From an uncultured Eubacterium sp. (GTDB lineage: Bacteria > Bacillota > Clostridia > Oscillospirales > Acutalibacteraceae), in the NCBI GenBank assembly GCA_944380635.1, contig CALWID010000004.1, positions 25,530-89,529 of the forward strand: 64,000 bases of DNA, in the 5' to 3' direction. Every line of letters begins with the position of its first letter. Within the stretch, counting starts at the first letter, position 1. The notes beneath the pieces are model-generated. The model did no database searches. It was not told where the DNA came from and was given only the letters and a program-made list of their open reading frames with translations. The position numbers and the translations under genes are program-made. Positions 43,775 through 52,773 of the stretch are shown here, in pieces.

Positions 43775-44797
43775 ATGAAAATAAAAAAGGATTTGCTTTT
43801 GCTTTTTGCGGCGCTGGCGCTTGCAGGCATACTTATAATATTCAGCCCACAGGCAAAGGAGGGCGCGCTTTACGGCGCGGCGCTTGCCGAAAGGGTTATA
43901 ATACCGAGTCTGCTGCCTCTGCTTATAATATTTAATTTTATTCAGCACAGCGCCGCGGGCAGGGCGCTTGAAAATATACTAAGCCCCGTTACACGCAGAA
44001 TTTTGCGTCTGCCGAAATGCGCCGGGCCCGCCGTTTTTCTTGGGCTTATAGGCGGGTACCCTGCGGGCGCGCTGCTGACGGCTAATCTATTCAGAAATTC
44101 GGATATTGATTCAGACTGCGCCAAAAGGCTGCTGCGTTTTGATTTCAGCGGCGGCGCAGGATTTATAATAACCGCCCTCGGCACCGGCATATTAAAAAAC
44201 AAAGAGCAGGGAATTTTACTTTTTGCAAGCGTTACAGCCTCGGCTTTTATAAGCGCGGTTTTAGGCGGTTTTATTTGGGGAAAATCAGAAGAGGGTGTAA
44301 GCAGTTATTTATCTCTGCCCGCCGCGGACGCTCTTAACAAAAGCGTTGAGCAATCTGCCCGAAGCGTAATAAATATGGCGGCTTACATAATAGTTTTTTG
44401 CGCAATTCAGGGAAACGCGCAAATACCTGAAATAATATCCCCGCTCATAGAAATAACAAGCGGCGCCGCGCAGAGCGCAACTCAACTGCCGCTTTGGGCA
44501 ACCGCGTTTTTCCTGGCGTTCGGCGGTTTTTGCATTCATCTTCAGATATTTACCATAATAAAAGAAACAGGAATGAGATATGCGGATTTTTTGCTTTGGA
44601 GAGTGATAAACGGCATATTAAGCAGCGCCGTATGCGCGTTGCTGCTGCGGATATTCCCTGCTGACAGCGCAGTTTTTTCAAACTATTCAGAAACAATAGT
44701 GCGCCCCACAAGCGTGAACGCAGCGCTTTCGGTTTTAATGCTGCTCGGCTGCGCCGTTTTAATTTTTGACCTTGAAAACAGAAAAAGAAAATGCTGA
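43775..44797 (+). CDS. Sporulation integral membrane protein, YlbJ-like
   Basis: A 340-residue protein with about 8 membrane helices. The early AERVIIPSLLPLLIIFNFI and VFLGLIGGYPAGALLTANLF (G-G-Y-P-A-G) are typical of YlbJ/SpoVM-like nucleoside-recognition-domain membrane proteins. YlbJ is needed for spore cortex formation in Bacillus. ATG 43775 follows AGGTGG. It is divergent from yqfC with a very short gap, which supports a shared sporulation control. Confidence 0.8.
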   Translation: MKIKKDLLLLFAALALAGILIIFSPQAKEGALYGAALAERVIIPSLLPLLIIFNFIQHSAAGRALENILSPVTRRILRLPKCAGPAVFLGLIGGYPAGALLTANLFRNSDIDSDCAKRLLRFDFSGGAGFIITALGTGILKNKEQGILLFASVTASAFISAVLGGFIWGKSEEGVSSYLSLPAADALNKSVEQSARSVINMAAYIIVFCAIQGNAQIPEIISPLIEITSGAAQSATQLPLWATAFFLAFGGFCIHLQIFTIIKETGMRYADFLLWRVINGILSSAVCALLLRIFPADSAVFSNYSETIVRPTSVNAALSVLMLLGCAVLIFDLENRKRKC

Positions 44798-44832
44798 AAA
44801 AAACGGGCTGCCGAAACGGATAACGGCAGCCC
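44797..44832 (-). terminator. Terminator after the acyltransferase gene
   Basis: The stem GGGCTGCCG (44805-44813) pairs with CGGCAGCCC (44824-44832), followed by GTTTTTTT on the minus strand. Confidence 0.8.
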
Positions 44833-44883
44833 TGAAACATATTAACAAATATTTTTAAAATTAACGGCATTTACAAGCGTTGT

Positions 44884-45987
44884 TTATTGTTTTCTGTTGC
44901 CCACAAGCACAGCGTAAAATTTGGGCGCTATCTTATTAAGTATCATACATAATATTATGCAGGCAAATATTATAAACGCAGGAATCAGGAAATATTCAAG
45001 AGTTTGTATAAGCGCTGTTTGCGGCAAAAATTTAGTGCATAGTTTTCTGAGTATGGAAAGATTCTGCTCGTGAAACAGATATATGCCGAATGAATAGGAA
45101 GAAACTGCCAGCACCGCGCTTTTAAATTTTCCTTCTTTAAAATCTGTAAGGCAAACAAAAAAGAATATGATGCCGCAAATAACGGCGATGCCGTGGATAT
45201 AATTGTTAAAAAACAAATTTCTTGTAATTACATCTGCTGCGATTAAAGCGGCATATAAGACCCACATAAGTGATTTAGGGATTCTGTCCAACGCATTCAA
45301 ATTAATATTTTTATTAACAATAAAGCAACCGAAAACCCAAAAAATAGTATCTTTATTTACAGAAAAAGGAAGCAAATACCATACTAAAAAAGCCACAATA
45401 AGGGATAGCCAGGGGATTTTATCAACAATAAATTTGATAACCTTAGAAAAAATATTCAGCAAAAATAAATTTCTTACAAACCAAAGCGGGTATAAAAAAG
45501 GTTCAAAAAGATATACGCTTATCCACTTTCCTATTCCCCATTCCGCCACAATATTATCCGGATTTGAAAAATAATCGGAAAGCATTGGAATATGCTGGCA
45601 CACAAAATAAAAAAGAATCCAAAATGTATTCAGTATAAGATATGGTACAAGAAGTGTTTTTGTTTTTTTAACAAGATTATTTTTCCATTTAAAAGGCTTT
45701 CTATACAGCAAAATTGCCGAAATCATAAAAAACGCCGGCACTGCGCACCTTGATATACACTGAGAAATAATATATTTAACAATTTCAAGCCATTGCGGAA
45801 CAACCAAACTTACATCGTTAGACACAAAATTAACGGTTGTGGTATAAGAATGTATAAAGACCACCATTATAATCAGCCATAATTTAAGTATATTTATCCG
45901 CTTAGATAATGCGTCTGAGATATTATACACCGGCGGTTTTATCGGGAGGCGGTTTGTTTCAGAATACACTTTACTTTCCTGTTTCAT
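44884..45987 (-). CDS. Acyltransferase family 3 membrane protein
   Basis: A 367-residue protein with about ten membrane helices. The family opening is kept: ILKLWLIIMVVFIHSYT with the conserved histidine, then SRCAVPAFFMISAILLY with the catalytic-region arginine. Such proteins O-acetylate or succinylate surface polysaccharides. I prefer ATG 45987 (AAAGGA, 10-base spacing) over the TTG three codons earlier, which would be too close to the site. A single-gene unit with its own terminator. Confidence 0.82.
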   Translation of the reverse strand: MKQESKVYSETNRLPIKPPVYNISDALSKRINILKLWLIIMVVFIHSYTTTVNFVSNDVSLVVPQWLEIVKYIISQCISRCAVPAFFMISAILLYRKPFKWKNNLVKKTKTLLVPYLILNTFWILFYFVCQHIPMLSDYFSNPDNIVAEWGIGKWISVYLFEPFLYPLWFVRNLFLLNIFSKVIKFIVDKIPWLSLIVAFLVWYLLPFSVNKDTIFWVFGCFIVNKNINLNALDRIPKSLMWVLYAALIAADVITRNLFFNNYIHGIAVICGIIFFFVCLTDFKEGKFKSAVLAVSSYSFGIYLFHEQNLSILRKLCTKFLPQTALIQTLEYFLIPAFIIFACIILCMILNKIAPKFYAVLVGNRKQ

Positions 45988-46145
45988 TTCTGCCAAATCC
46001 TTTTATTTGTATTTCATATATTTATATTTCATAAATTATTATATAGCATGATTTTCGGCGGCGCAATAATTTTTAAACAAAAAATCAAAATTAATTTTAA
46101 GTGAATATATTATTATATTACAGTAGGGTACCGACTCTCGCTTAA

Positions 46146-46177
46146 TTAAAAAGCCGTTTCCAAATGGAAACGGCTTT
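46146..46177 (-). terminator. Terminator of the dapF-to-decarboxylase operon
   Basis: A perfect 12-bp stem (46150-46161 with 46166-46177) has TTTTTAATT after it on the minus strand. Confidence 0.85.
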
Positions 46178-46198
46178 AAATATGCAATTAAGCGGTTA

Positions 46199-46402
46199 TC
46201 ATTTATCGTCTTTTTTCTTATCTTTCTTTTTGCCCGCCTGAGAGGCTTTATTAAGGCCGTAAGTAATAAGAATAATAACGCCGATAACAAGAAAAATACC
46301 AACCATACCTATTACCATAATAGGCAGTGTTTCTTTCCACGAATCGGGGTGAAGTTCAAGCGCCATTGAAATAACGCCGAGTTTAGCAAGTAAATTCAAC
46401 AT
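46199..46402 (-). CDS. OadG-like gamma subunit of Na+-pumping decarboxylase
   Basis: A 67-residue protein with one membrane helix (about 27-50) and a highly charged lysine/aspartate tail. This matches the small gamma subunits that hold oxaloacetate or methylmalonyl-CoA decarboxylase complexes together. It follows the beta-subunit gene by 13 bases. ATG is preceded by GGAGGT. The biotin carrier and carboxyltransferase subunits are not here. Confidence 0.8.
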   Translation of the reverse strand: MLNLLAKLGVISMALELHPDSWKETLPIMVIGMVGIFLVIGVIILITYGLNKASQAGKKKDKKKDDK

Positions 46403-46415
46403 ATCTGTACCTCCG

Positions 46416-47570
46416 TTAAATTATCTCTTCAACAAGGGTGAGGATAAGTCCGCCTGCGATAACAGACGCTATCTGCCCCGAAACATTTACGCTGATTGAC
46501 TGCATAAGCAGGAAGTTCTGATTATCTTCTTTAAGGCCCATCTGATTAACAACACGGCCGCTCATCGGGAATGCAGAGATACCTGCCGCGCCTATCATAG
46601 GATTAATCTTTTTGCCCTTGGGAAGGAAGATATTAAGCAGCTTTGCAAAGAATACGCCGCCTGCTGTATCAAATACGAAAGCAACAAGACCGAGCGCAAG
46701 GATAAGGATTGTTTGCCACTGAAGGAAATCCTCATAATACATTCTTGAAGCAACAGTAAGGCCGAGAAGTATGGTAATGATATTAGCAAGTGAATTCTGA
46801 GCGGTTTCAGAAAGCGCATTAAGAACGCCGCACTCACGGATAAGGTTACCGAACATAAGGAAACCTACAAGCGCTACCGACTTAGGAGCAACAAGACCTG
46901 CTACAACGGTAATGATTATCGGGAACAGAATCTTTGTGAGTTTTGAAACTTCGCCAGGCTGATATTTCATTCTGATAAGGCGTTCTTTCTTTGTGGTGCA
47001 AAGTTTGATTACCGGCGGCTGAATAATGGGAACGAGCGCCATATAAGAATACGCCGCAACCATAATTGGGCCGAGATAAGCGGAATCAAGTTCCTGAGCA
47101 ACGAAAATAGAAGTTGGGCCGTCTGCCGCGCCGATGATAGCGATTGAAGCAGCGTCCCTGAAATCAAAGAAGAACGACGCAATAAAGAATGTAAAGAATA
47201 TACCGAACTGAGCCGCCGCGCCGAAAAGCATAAGCCACGGATTTTTAAGAAGTGGGCCGAAATCTATCATGGCGCCTATACCGATAAACAGCAGGAGCGG
47301 GAAAAGTTCATTTGCAATACCCGCGTCAAACAGCACCGTTATAGGGCCCGCCTCATCCGAGCCTGCCTGGGTAATGGCTCCGGAAAGCGGGAGGTTTACA
47401 AGGATTGTGCCAAAGCCCATAGGCAAAAGAAGCGTGGGCTCCATTTCTTTTTTAATCGCAAGGAAAACAAGAAGTCCGCCTATTGCGATCATAACGATTT
47501 GCTGCCAACAGATATTTCCGAAATTGGAAAACAGATTGGCAAAAGTGTCTAAAACGCTTAAATTAACCAT
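46416..47570 (-). CDS. Sodium-translocating decarboxylase beta subunit
   Basis: A 384-residue membrane protein of the OadB/MmdB/GcdB family with about nine hydrophobic segments. Family motifs are MGFGTILVNLPLSGA, the Na+-site IIGAADGPTSIFVA with its aspartate, and the late GAAGISAFPMSGRVV. It couples decarboxylation of a carboxybiotin to Na+ export. It needs alpha and biotin-carrier partners that must be encoded elsewhere. ATG follows GGAGG. It is after purB by 12 bases. Confidence 0.92.
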   Translation of the reverse strand: MVNLSVLDTFANLFSNFGNICWQQIVMIAIGGLLVFLAIKKEMEPTLLLPMGFGTILVNLPLSGAITQAGSDEAGPITVLFDAGIANELFPLLLFIGIGAMIDFGPLLKNPWLMLFGAAAQFGIFFTFFIASFFFDFRDAASIAIIGAADGPTSIFVAQELDSAYLGPIMVAAYSYMALVPIIQPPVIKLCTTKKERLIRMKYQPGEVSKLTKILFPIIITVVAGLVAPKSVALVGFLMFGNLIRECGVLNALSETAQNSLANIITILLGLTVASRMYYEDFLQWQTILILALGLVAFVFDTAGGVFFAKLLNIFLPKGKKINPMIGAAGISAFPMSGRVVNQMGLKEDNQNFLLMQSISVNVSGQIASVIAGGLILTLVEEII

Positions 47571-47582
47571 TTTAACCTCCGG

Positions 47583-49022
47583 TTACACATTTATTTCAAC
47601 ATTGATTCCGAGCAAGTCCCTGTTGGAATCAAGTATTGGTTTAACTACTTCGCTGAGGAAATCCGCAGTCTGCTGCGGGGCTCTGCCAACGAAGTTTTCT
47701 GGTTTCATTGTGGCAAGAATCTCATCCTTAGTCATCATAAAAGCAGGGTCCGCAGCGATACGGTCGATAAGGTCATTCTTACCGCCCTCCTGCTTAACAA
47801 CGGCGGCCGCCGCCATTGAGTGAACACGAATTTTTTCGTGAAGTTCCTGCCTGTCCCCGCCTTTTTTAACGGCGTCCATAAGGATATTCTCCGTTGCCAT
47901 AAACGGGAGTTCGCTCATAAGCCTTGAATGTATTACCTTGGGGTAAACAACAAGCCCGCTTGTAACATTTATATATAAATCCAAAATACCGTCCGTTGCA
48001 AGGAAAGCCTCGGCAACTGAAACGCGTTTATTGGCGCTGTCATCCAAAGTTCTTTCAAACCACTGAGCAGACGCCGTCCACGCCGGGTTCAGGGCGTCTA
48101 TCATAACATATCTGGAAAGAGAGGCGATTCTTTCGCTCCTCATCGGATTTCTTTTATACGCCATGGCAGAAGAGCCTATCTGGTGCTTTTCAAACGGTTC
48201 TTCTATTTCCTTAAGATTTTGAAGAAGCCTTAAATCATTTGAAAATTTGCAGCAGGACTGAGCAATGAGCGCAAGGCAGTTGCAAACAATAGTATCAAGT
48301 TTTCTTGCATAGGTCTGACCGCTTACAGGAAAGCAGGATTTAAATCCCATTTTCTGAGCGATTTTTCTATCCAGTTCCTTACACTTTTCATGGTCCCCGT
48401 TAAAGAGTTCCAGGAAAGACGCCTGAGTGCCTGTTGTGCCCTTTGAGCCAAGCAGCATAAGGGTATCAAGCACATGCTCAATCTCATTATAATCCATAAC
48501 GAGATCCATAAGCCAAAGAGTTGCCCTTTTGCCAACTGTTGTAGGCTGCGCCGGCTGAAAATGGGTAAATCCGAGGCAAGGCATGTCCTTATACTTATCA
48601 GCGAAAGAAGCAACGCTTGCAATGGCGTTAACAAGTTTTTTCTTAATGAGCAAAAGCGCCTCTCGCATTGTGATAACATCTGTATTATCACCAACATAGC
48701 AACTTGTGGCGCCGAGATGAATTATAGGCTCCGCCTTTGGGCACTGGTCGCCGTAAGCGTGAACATGCGCCATAACATCGTGGCGGAATTCCTTTTCATA
48801 AGCGGCGGCGGTATCGTAATTAATATCGTCTGCATGCGCTTTTAACTCATCTATCTGCTCCTGAGTAATATTCAGGCCGAGTTCATGCTCTGATTCCGCA
48901 AGGGCTATCCAAAGTTTGCGCCAGGTTTTAAACTTGAAATCCGGCGAATAAATATACTGCATTTCCTTGCTGGCATAGCGCGAATTAAACGGTGAATTAT
49001 ATGTATCAGTATTATTCGGCAT
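47583..49022 (-). CDS. purB: Adenylosuccinate lyase
   Basis: A 479-residue lyase of the fumarase/aspartase superfamily. It cleaves adenylosuccinate and SAICAR in purine synthesis. The signature GSSAMAYKRNPMRSERI is at about 285, and histidines in HVHAYGDQCP and THFQPAQPTT are kept. The start overlaps the purC stop by one base (TAATG). Confidence 0.94.
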   Translation of the reverse strand: MPNNTDTYNSPFNSRYASKEMQYIYSPDFKFKTWRKLWIALAESEHELGLNITQEQIDELKAHADDINYDTAAAYEKEFRHDVMAHVHAYGDQCPKAEPIIHLGATSCYVGDNTDVITMREALLLIKKKLVNAIASVASFADKYKDMPCLGFTHFQPAQPTTVGKRATLWLMDLVMDYNEIEHVLDTLMLLGSKGTTGTQASFLELFNGDHEKCKELDRKIAQKMGFKSCFPVSGQTYARKLDTIVCNCLALIAQSCCKFSNDLRLLQNLKEIEEPFEKHQIGSSAMAYKRNPMRSERIASLSRYVMIDALNPAWTASAQWFERTLDDSANKRVSVAEAFLATDGILDLYINVTSGLVVYPKVIHSRLMSELPFMATENILMDAVKKGGDRQELHEKIRVHSMAAAAVVKQEGGKNDLIDRIAADPAFMMTKDEILATMKPENFVGRAPQQTADFLSEVVKPILDSNRDLLGINVEINV

Positions 49023-49732
49023 TATTCCAACCCCGTTCTCTTCATCATCTCCGCATAAGCATCCTCTACACCGCCGAGGTCGCGGCGGAAACGGTCCTTA
49101 TCCAGTTTCTCGTGGGTTTTAATATCCCAGAAGCGGCATGTATCCGGGCTGATTTCATCTGCAAGAACGATAGTTCCGTCTGAAGTTTTGCCGAATTCAA
49201 GTTTGAAATCTATAAGTTCTACGCCGATTGAGGCAAAGTACTCTTTAAGAACATCATTAATTTTGAAAGCCATTTCCTTAATTGTATCTATCTCTTCCCT
49301 TGTTGAAAAACCGCATGAAATAGCGTGATACTCGGAAATAAGCGGATCGTCAAGTTCATCGCATTTATAAGAAAACTCAATAGACGGGGCAACAAAATCC
49401 ATGCCCTCCTCAAGTCCGAGCCTTTTGCAGATTGAACCTGCCGCGCGGTTGCGGATTATAACCTCAAGCGGAATAATGCTTACTTTTTTAACGGCTGTTT
49501 CCCTATCTGAAAGTTCCTCAACAAAATGAGTGGGAATACCGTGCTTTTCAAGAATCTGCATAAGGTAATTGCTCATTTTGTTGTTTACAACGCCTTTGCC
49601 TACGATAGTGCCTTTCTTTTTGCCGTTAAAAGCGGTAGCGTCATCCTTATAATCCACGATAACAATATCGGGATTATCGGTTGCCCACACCTTTTTTGCT
49701 TTGCCCTCATAGAGCTGCTCTGTCTTAGTCAT
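49022..49732 (-). CDS. purC: SAICAR synthetase
   Basis: A 236-residue enzyme, standard length for bacterial PurC. It starts with the family motif [10 protein letters not shown] and has [19 protein letters not shown] and [10 protein letters not shown]...[15 protein letters not shown]. It joins aspartate to the imidazole intermediate of purine synthesis. It is followed by purB, so two consecutive enzymes are co-translated. Confidence 0.96.
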   Translation of the reverse strand: MTKTEQLYEGKAKKVWATDNPDIVIVDYKDDATAFNGKKKGTIVGKGVVNNKMSNYLMQILEKHGIPTHFVEELSDRETAVKKVSIIPLEVIIRNRAAGSICKRLGLEEGMDFVAPSIEFSYKCDELDDPLISEYHAISCGFSTREEIDTIKEMAFKINDVLKEYFASIGVELIDFKLEFGKTSDGTIVLADEISPDTCRFWDIKTHEKLDKDRFRRDLGGVEDAYAEMMKRTGLE

Positions 49733-49765
49733 TTAGTATATCCTCCAAACTTCTAAATTATTAAC

Positions 49766-50950
49766 TTATTTGCCGTATACGCGCTTGATTCTTTCAATAG
49801 CCTCAAGCGTTTTTTCATAATTGCCGAATCCCGTTAAACGAAGATAACCTTCGCCGCACTTGCCGAATCCGGAACCGGGAGTGCCTACAACCTGGCACTT
49901 ATCAAGAAGATCGTCAAAAAACTCCCAAGAGGTCATTCCTTCAGGAACCGTAAGCCATACATAAGGCGAATTAACAGCGCCGTAGCAGGTAAAGCCTGCC
50001 TCTGTTAAACCGTCAAATATAGCCTTGGCGTTTCTCCGGTAATAAGCAATGGTTTCTTTTGTCTGCTTTTGACCCTCATCACTGTATACCGCCTCAGCCG
50101 CGCGCTGAGTTATATAACTTACGCCGTTGAATTTTGTTGCCTGACGGCGTGCCCAAAGCGGATTCAGGCTTACACCGCCGAACTTAAGTGCCTTTGGCAC
50201 AACGGTGTAACCGCAGCGCACACCGGTAAAGCCGGCGGTTTTTGAAAACGAACGGAATTCGATAGCGCAGGTTTTAGCGCCGTCTACTTCATATATTGAT
50301 TTTACGGAACCATCCGTTACAAAAGCCTCATAAGCGGAATCATAAAGGATAAGAGAGCCGTGCTCATTTGCGTAATCAACCCAAACCTTAAGCTGCTCCT
50401 TGCTTGCGGCAACGCCTATGGGATTATTTGGGAAACAAAGATAAATAACATCGGGAACTTCATCCGGAAGTTGCGGCATAAATCCGTTATCCGCAGTGCA
50501 GGGAAGATAAATAATATCCGTTCTGCCGCTCATTACATTTGAATCAAGATAAACAGGATAAACAGGGTCGCAGATTGCAACTTTATTATCAGTGCTGAAA
50601 ATATCGCCTATATTTCCGCAGTCTGATTTTGCTCCGTCTGAAACAAAAATTTCATTCTTTTCAATATCAATGCCTCTGTCTGCGTAATCGTGTTTCTGAA
50701 TGGCGTCAATAAGAAAATCATAGCCGTGCTCCGGCGGATAGCCGCGGAAAGTATCCTCGTTTGCCATTTCGTCCACCGCCTTATGCATAGCCTCAATAAC
50801 AGCGGGGGCGAGCGGCTTGGTTACATCGCCGATAGAAAGGCGGATAACTTCCTTATCCGGGTGTGCCTGCTGATACTCCCTCTGCTTTCTTGCTACTGTT
50901 GAAAACAGATAGGAGCCCTCTAATTTTAAAAAGTTTTCATTTACTTTCAT
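49766..50950 (-). CDS. dapL: LL-diaminopimelate aminotransferase
   Basis: A 394-residue PLP-dependent fold-type I aminotransferase. It makes LL-diaminopimelate directly from tetrahydrodipicolinate, the shortcut pathway used by clostridia, Chlamydia and plants. Seen are [13 protein letters not shown] at about 40, [15 protein letters not shown] and the PLP-lysine motif [16 protein letters not shown]. The start overlaps the dapF stop by 4 bases. It works with DapF, which is encoded just before it. Confidence 0.95.
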   Translation of the reverse strand: MKVNENFLKLEGSYLFSTVARKQREYQQAHPDKEVIRLSIGDVTKPLAPAVIEAMHKAVDEMANEDTFRGYPPEHGYDFLIDAIQKHDYADRGIDIEKNEIFVSDGAKSDCGNIGDIFSTDNKVAICDPVYPVYLDSNVMSGRTDIIYLPCTADNGFMPQLPDEVPDVIYLCFPNNPIGVAASKEQLKVWVDYANEHGSLILYDSAYEAFVTDGSVKSIYEVDGAKTCAIEFRSFSKTAGFTGVRCGYTVVPKALKFGGVSLNPLWARRQATKFNGVSYITQRAAEAVYSDEGQKQTKETIAYYRRNAKAIFDGLTEAGFTCYGAVNSPYVWLTVPEGMTSWEFFDDLLDKCQVVGTPGSGFGKCGEGYLRLTGFGNYEKTLEAIERIKRVYGK

Positions 50951-51810
50951 ATATTAAACCTCCTGATCTTCTGAAGATCTATTTCACCTGTAAACACATA
51001 TTCGGCAGGGCCCGTCATATAAACCGGGTCGCTTTCAGAGCCGCTCCAGTTTATTTTAAGGTCTCCGCCCGTAAGATGCACCGTAACTTCATTATCCGCA
51101 TAGCCGCAAAGCATAGCAGCAACGGCAACTGCGCACGCACCCGTGCCGCAGGCAAGGGTTTCACCCGTGCCGCGCTCCCAAACGCGCATCTCAATTTCAT
51201 TTTTATTTATAACCCGCGCAAACTCGGCGTTCACACGGTTTGGAAACATTTTATCATTTTCAAAAAGCGGGCCGAATTTTTCAAGATTGAATTCCCTTGG
51301 GCTTTCGCCGATAAACATAACCGCGTGCGGATTGCCCATAGAAACACAGGTCATATTAAAATCCCTGCCGCCGATATTTACCGGCTGATTTACAACTCTT
51401 TGCAAATTAAAATTAACCGGCACATCGGCCGCATTAAGTATCGGCTCGCCCATATTGACCTTTGCGCCCTCAACCTCGTTTCCGTTTAAAAACAACTCTA
51501 TAATCTTGACTTTGCCCATTGATTCAACAGTAAACCTTGCCGAATCAACATAACCGCTGTCATACACATATCTTGCAACGCAGCGTATTGCGTTGCCGCA
51601 CATTTCTCCGCGGGAGCCGTCCGGATTATACATAACCATTTCAAAATCGGCAGCCGTGCCTTTTTTTATTAAGATAAGGCCGTCCGCACCGACTCCGAAG
51701 TGGCGGTTTGAAAGCAGAACAGCCGCCTCTTTTTCATTTTCAACTTTTTCCTTAAGGCAGTCGATATAAACATAATCGTTGCCGCAGCCCTGCATTTTTA
51801 TAAATTTCAT
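50947..51810 (-). CDS. dapF: Diaminopimelate epimerase
   Basis: A 287-residue epimerase that converts LL- to meso-diaminopimelate for lysine and peptidoglycan. The two catalytic cysteines are in [13 protein letters not shown] (about 80) and [14 protein letters not shown] (about 226). The N-terminal [13 protein letters not shown] is typical. It is first in the unit dapF-dapL-purC-purB-decarboxylase subunits. Confidence 0.96.
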   Translation of the reverse strand: MKFIKMQGCGNDYVYIDCLKEKVENEKEAAVLLSNRHFGVGADGLILIKKGTAADFEMVMYNPDGSRGEMCGNAIRCVARYVYDSGYVDSARFTVESMGKVKIIELFLNGNEVEGAKVNMGEPILNAADVPVNFNLQRVVNQPVNIGGRDFNMTCVSMGNPHAVMFIGESPREFNLEKFGPLFENDKMFPNRVNAEFARVINKNEIEMRVWERGTGETLACGTGACAVAVAAMLCGYADNEVTVHLTGGDLKINWSGSESDPVYMTGPAEYVFTGEIDLQKIRRFNI

Positions 51811-51855
51811 ACAATATCACAAGCCCTTTTCTATATTATTTACGGCTGAGCCGGT

Positions 51856-52371
51856 TTATGTAAGCCTGTCTAAAATATCCATGGCGACGACGGCTATTTT
51901 TTTGCCGCTTTTCATACTTTCCTGCTGCAAAAACTTATGCGCCTGGGTTTCGCTCATACCTTTAAGGCTGATAAGCGCCTCTTTAGCCTTGGAAATATAT
52001 TCATCTTCCGCGCCTGTTCTTCTTGTAAAACTTGATTTGCTGCACGCAAGCATTTGAACGGTATTTAAAAAGTCATTTCTGTCCATAGGCACGGGCAAGG
52101 TTATCAAATTGCCCATATACTGCTCGGAGCCGTTTTTTGAGAGGGCGATTATATCAAACCCTTGCGGAACCTGCTCGGCAAGTTCGGCGGCGGTTATATC
52201 CCTCATAACAAACGGGCAGACGATAACGCCGCTTTGCTTTTCCTGGGCTATCTCAAGCGCGGAAGAGCCAAGCGCGCAGACATGGGTTACGCGAAAACCT
52301 GATTTTTCAATCATAGACCTGATTGACAGGGCTGTTTCTTTTTTAGGATAAACAACGATTATATCCTTCAA
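51856..52371 (-). CDS. ANTAR-domain regulator with degenerate receiver domain
   Basis: A 171-residue protein. The first 115 residues form a receiver-like fold starting IIVVYPKKETALSIRSMIEK, but the usual acidic pair and phospho-acceptor aspartate are missing or weak. The C-terminal 55 residues form an ANTAR helix bundle (ISKAKEALISLKGMSETQAH...LQQESMKSGKKIA). ANTAR proteins bind RNA hairpins to prevent transcription termination. The start TTG 52371 follows GGGGGGAG; the longer frame upstream begins before this site. It is an orphan, divergent from the glycogen operon. Confidence 0.8.
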   Translation of the reverse strand: MKDIIVVYPKKETALSIRSMIEKSGFRVTHVCALGSSALEIAQEKQSGVIVCPFVMRDITAAELAEQVPQGFDIIALSKNGSEQYMGNLITLPVPMDRNDFLNTVQMLACSKSSFTRRTGAEDEYISKAKEALISLKGMSETQAHKFLQQESMKSGKKIAVVAMDILDRLT

Positions 52372-52773
52372 ATTTTCTCCCCCCAGGTGCTGCCTGCCCT
52401 GCGCTTTTGCGTTAGCGTTAAAACACCGGTAACAATTATACCATATAAAACCATATGCAATCAATAGAAAAATAAATATAAAATTTTTATAATAATAAAG
52501 TGCAAAATTATTTATTTTGATGAAAAATGAAAAAGAGGATTCAGCCGTGTTTTCGTCCTTTTGATTTACTTTTACCAAAAATATCGAAAATTTTGTAACA
52601 AATTGCACAATATTTTACTTTATTCAAAAAATTCTTGTAACAAAGTAAACAAAAAACACTTGATTGTTTTTCGGTGTGATGATACAATGTAATTGAGTAT
52701 AAAATTATAAGAGCGGTGCTGCATCTTAAAAACGCGCCGCTTTAACCGAATATTTCTCTTAAGGAGAGCATAT
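52372..52773. promoter_or_regulatory. Divergent control region between ANTAR gene and glgB
   Basis: Contains the palindromic repeat TTGTAACAA at 52593-52601 and 52635-52643, 42 bases apart. The glgB promoter is TTGATT (52660-52665), extended -10 TGA-TACAAT (52680-52688). A leader hairpin (AGCGGTGC with GCGCCGCT) lies near 52711-52742. The rest is AT-rich and without a gene. Confidence 0.6.
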
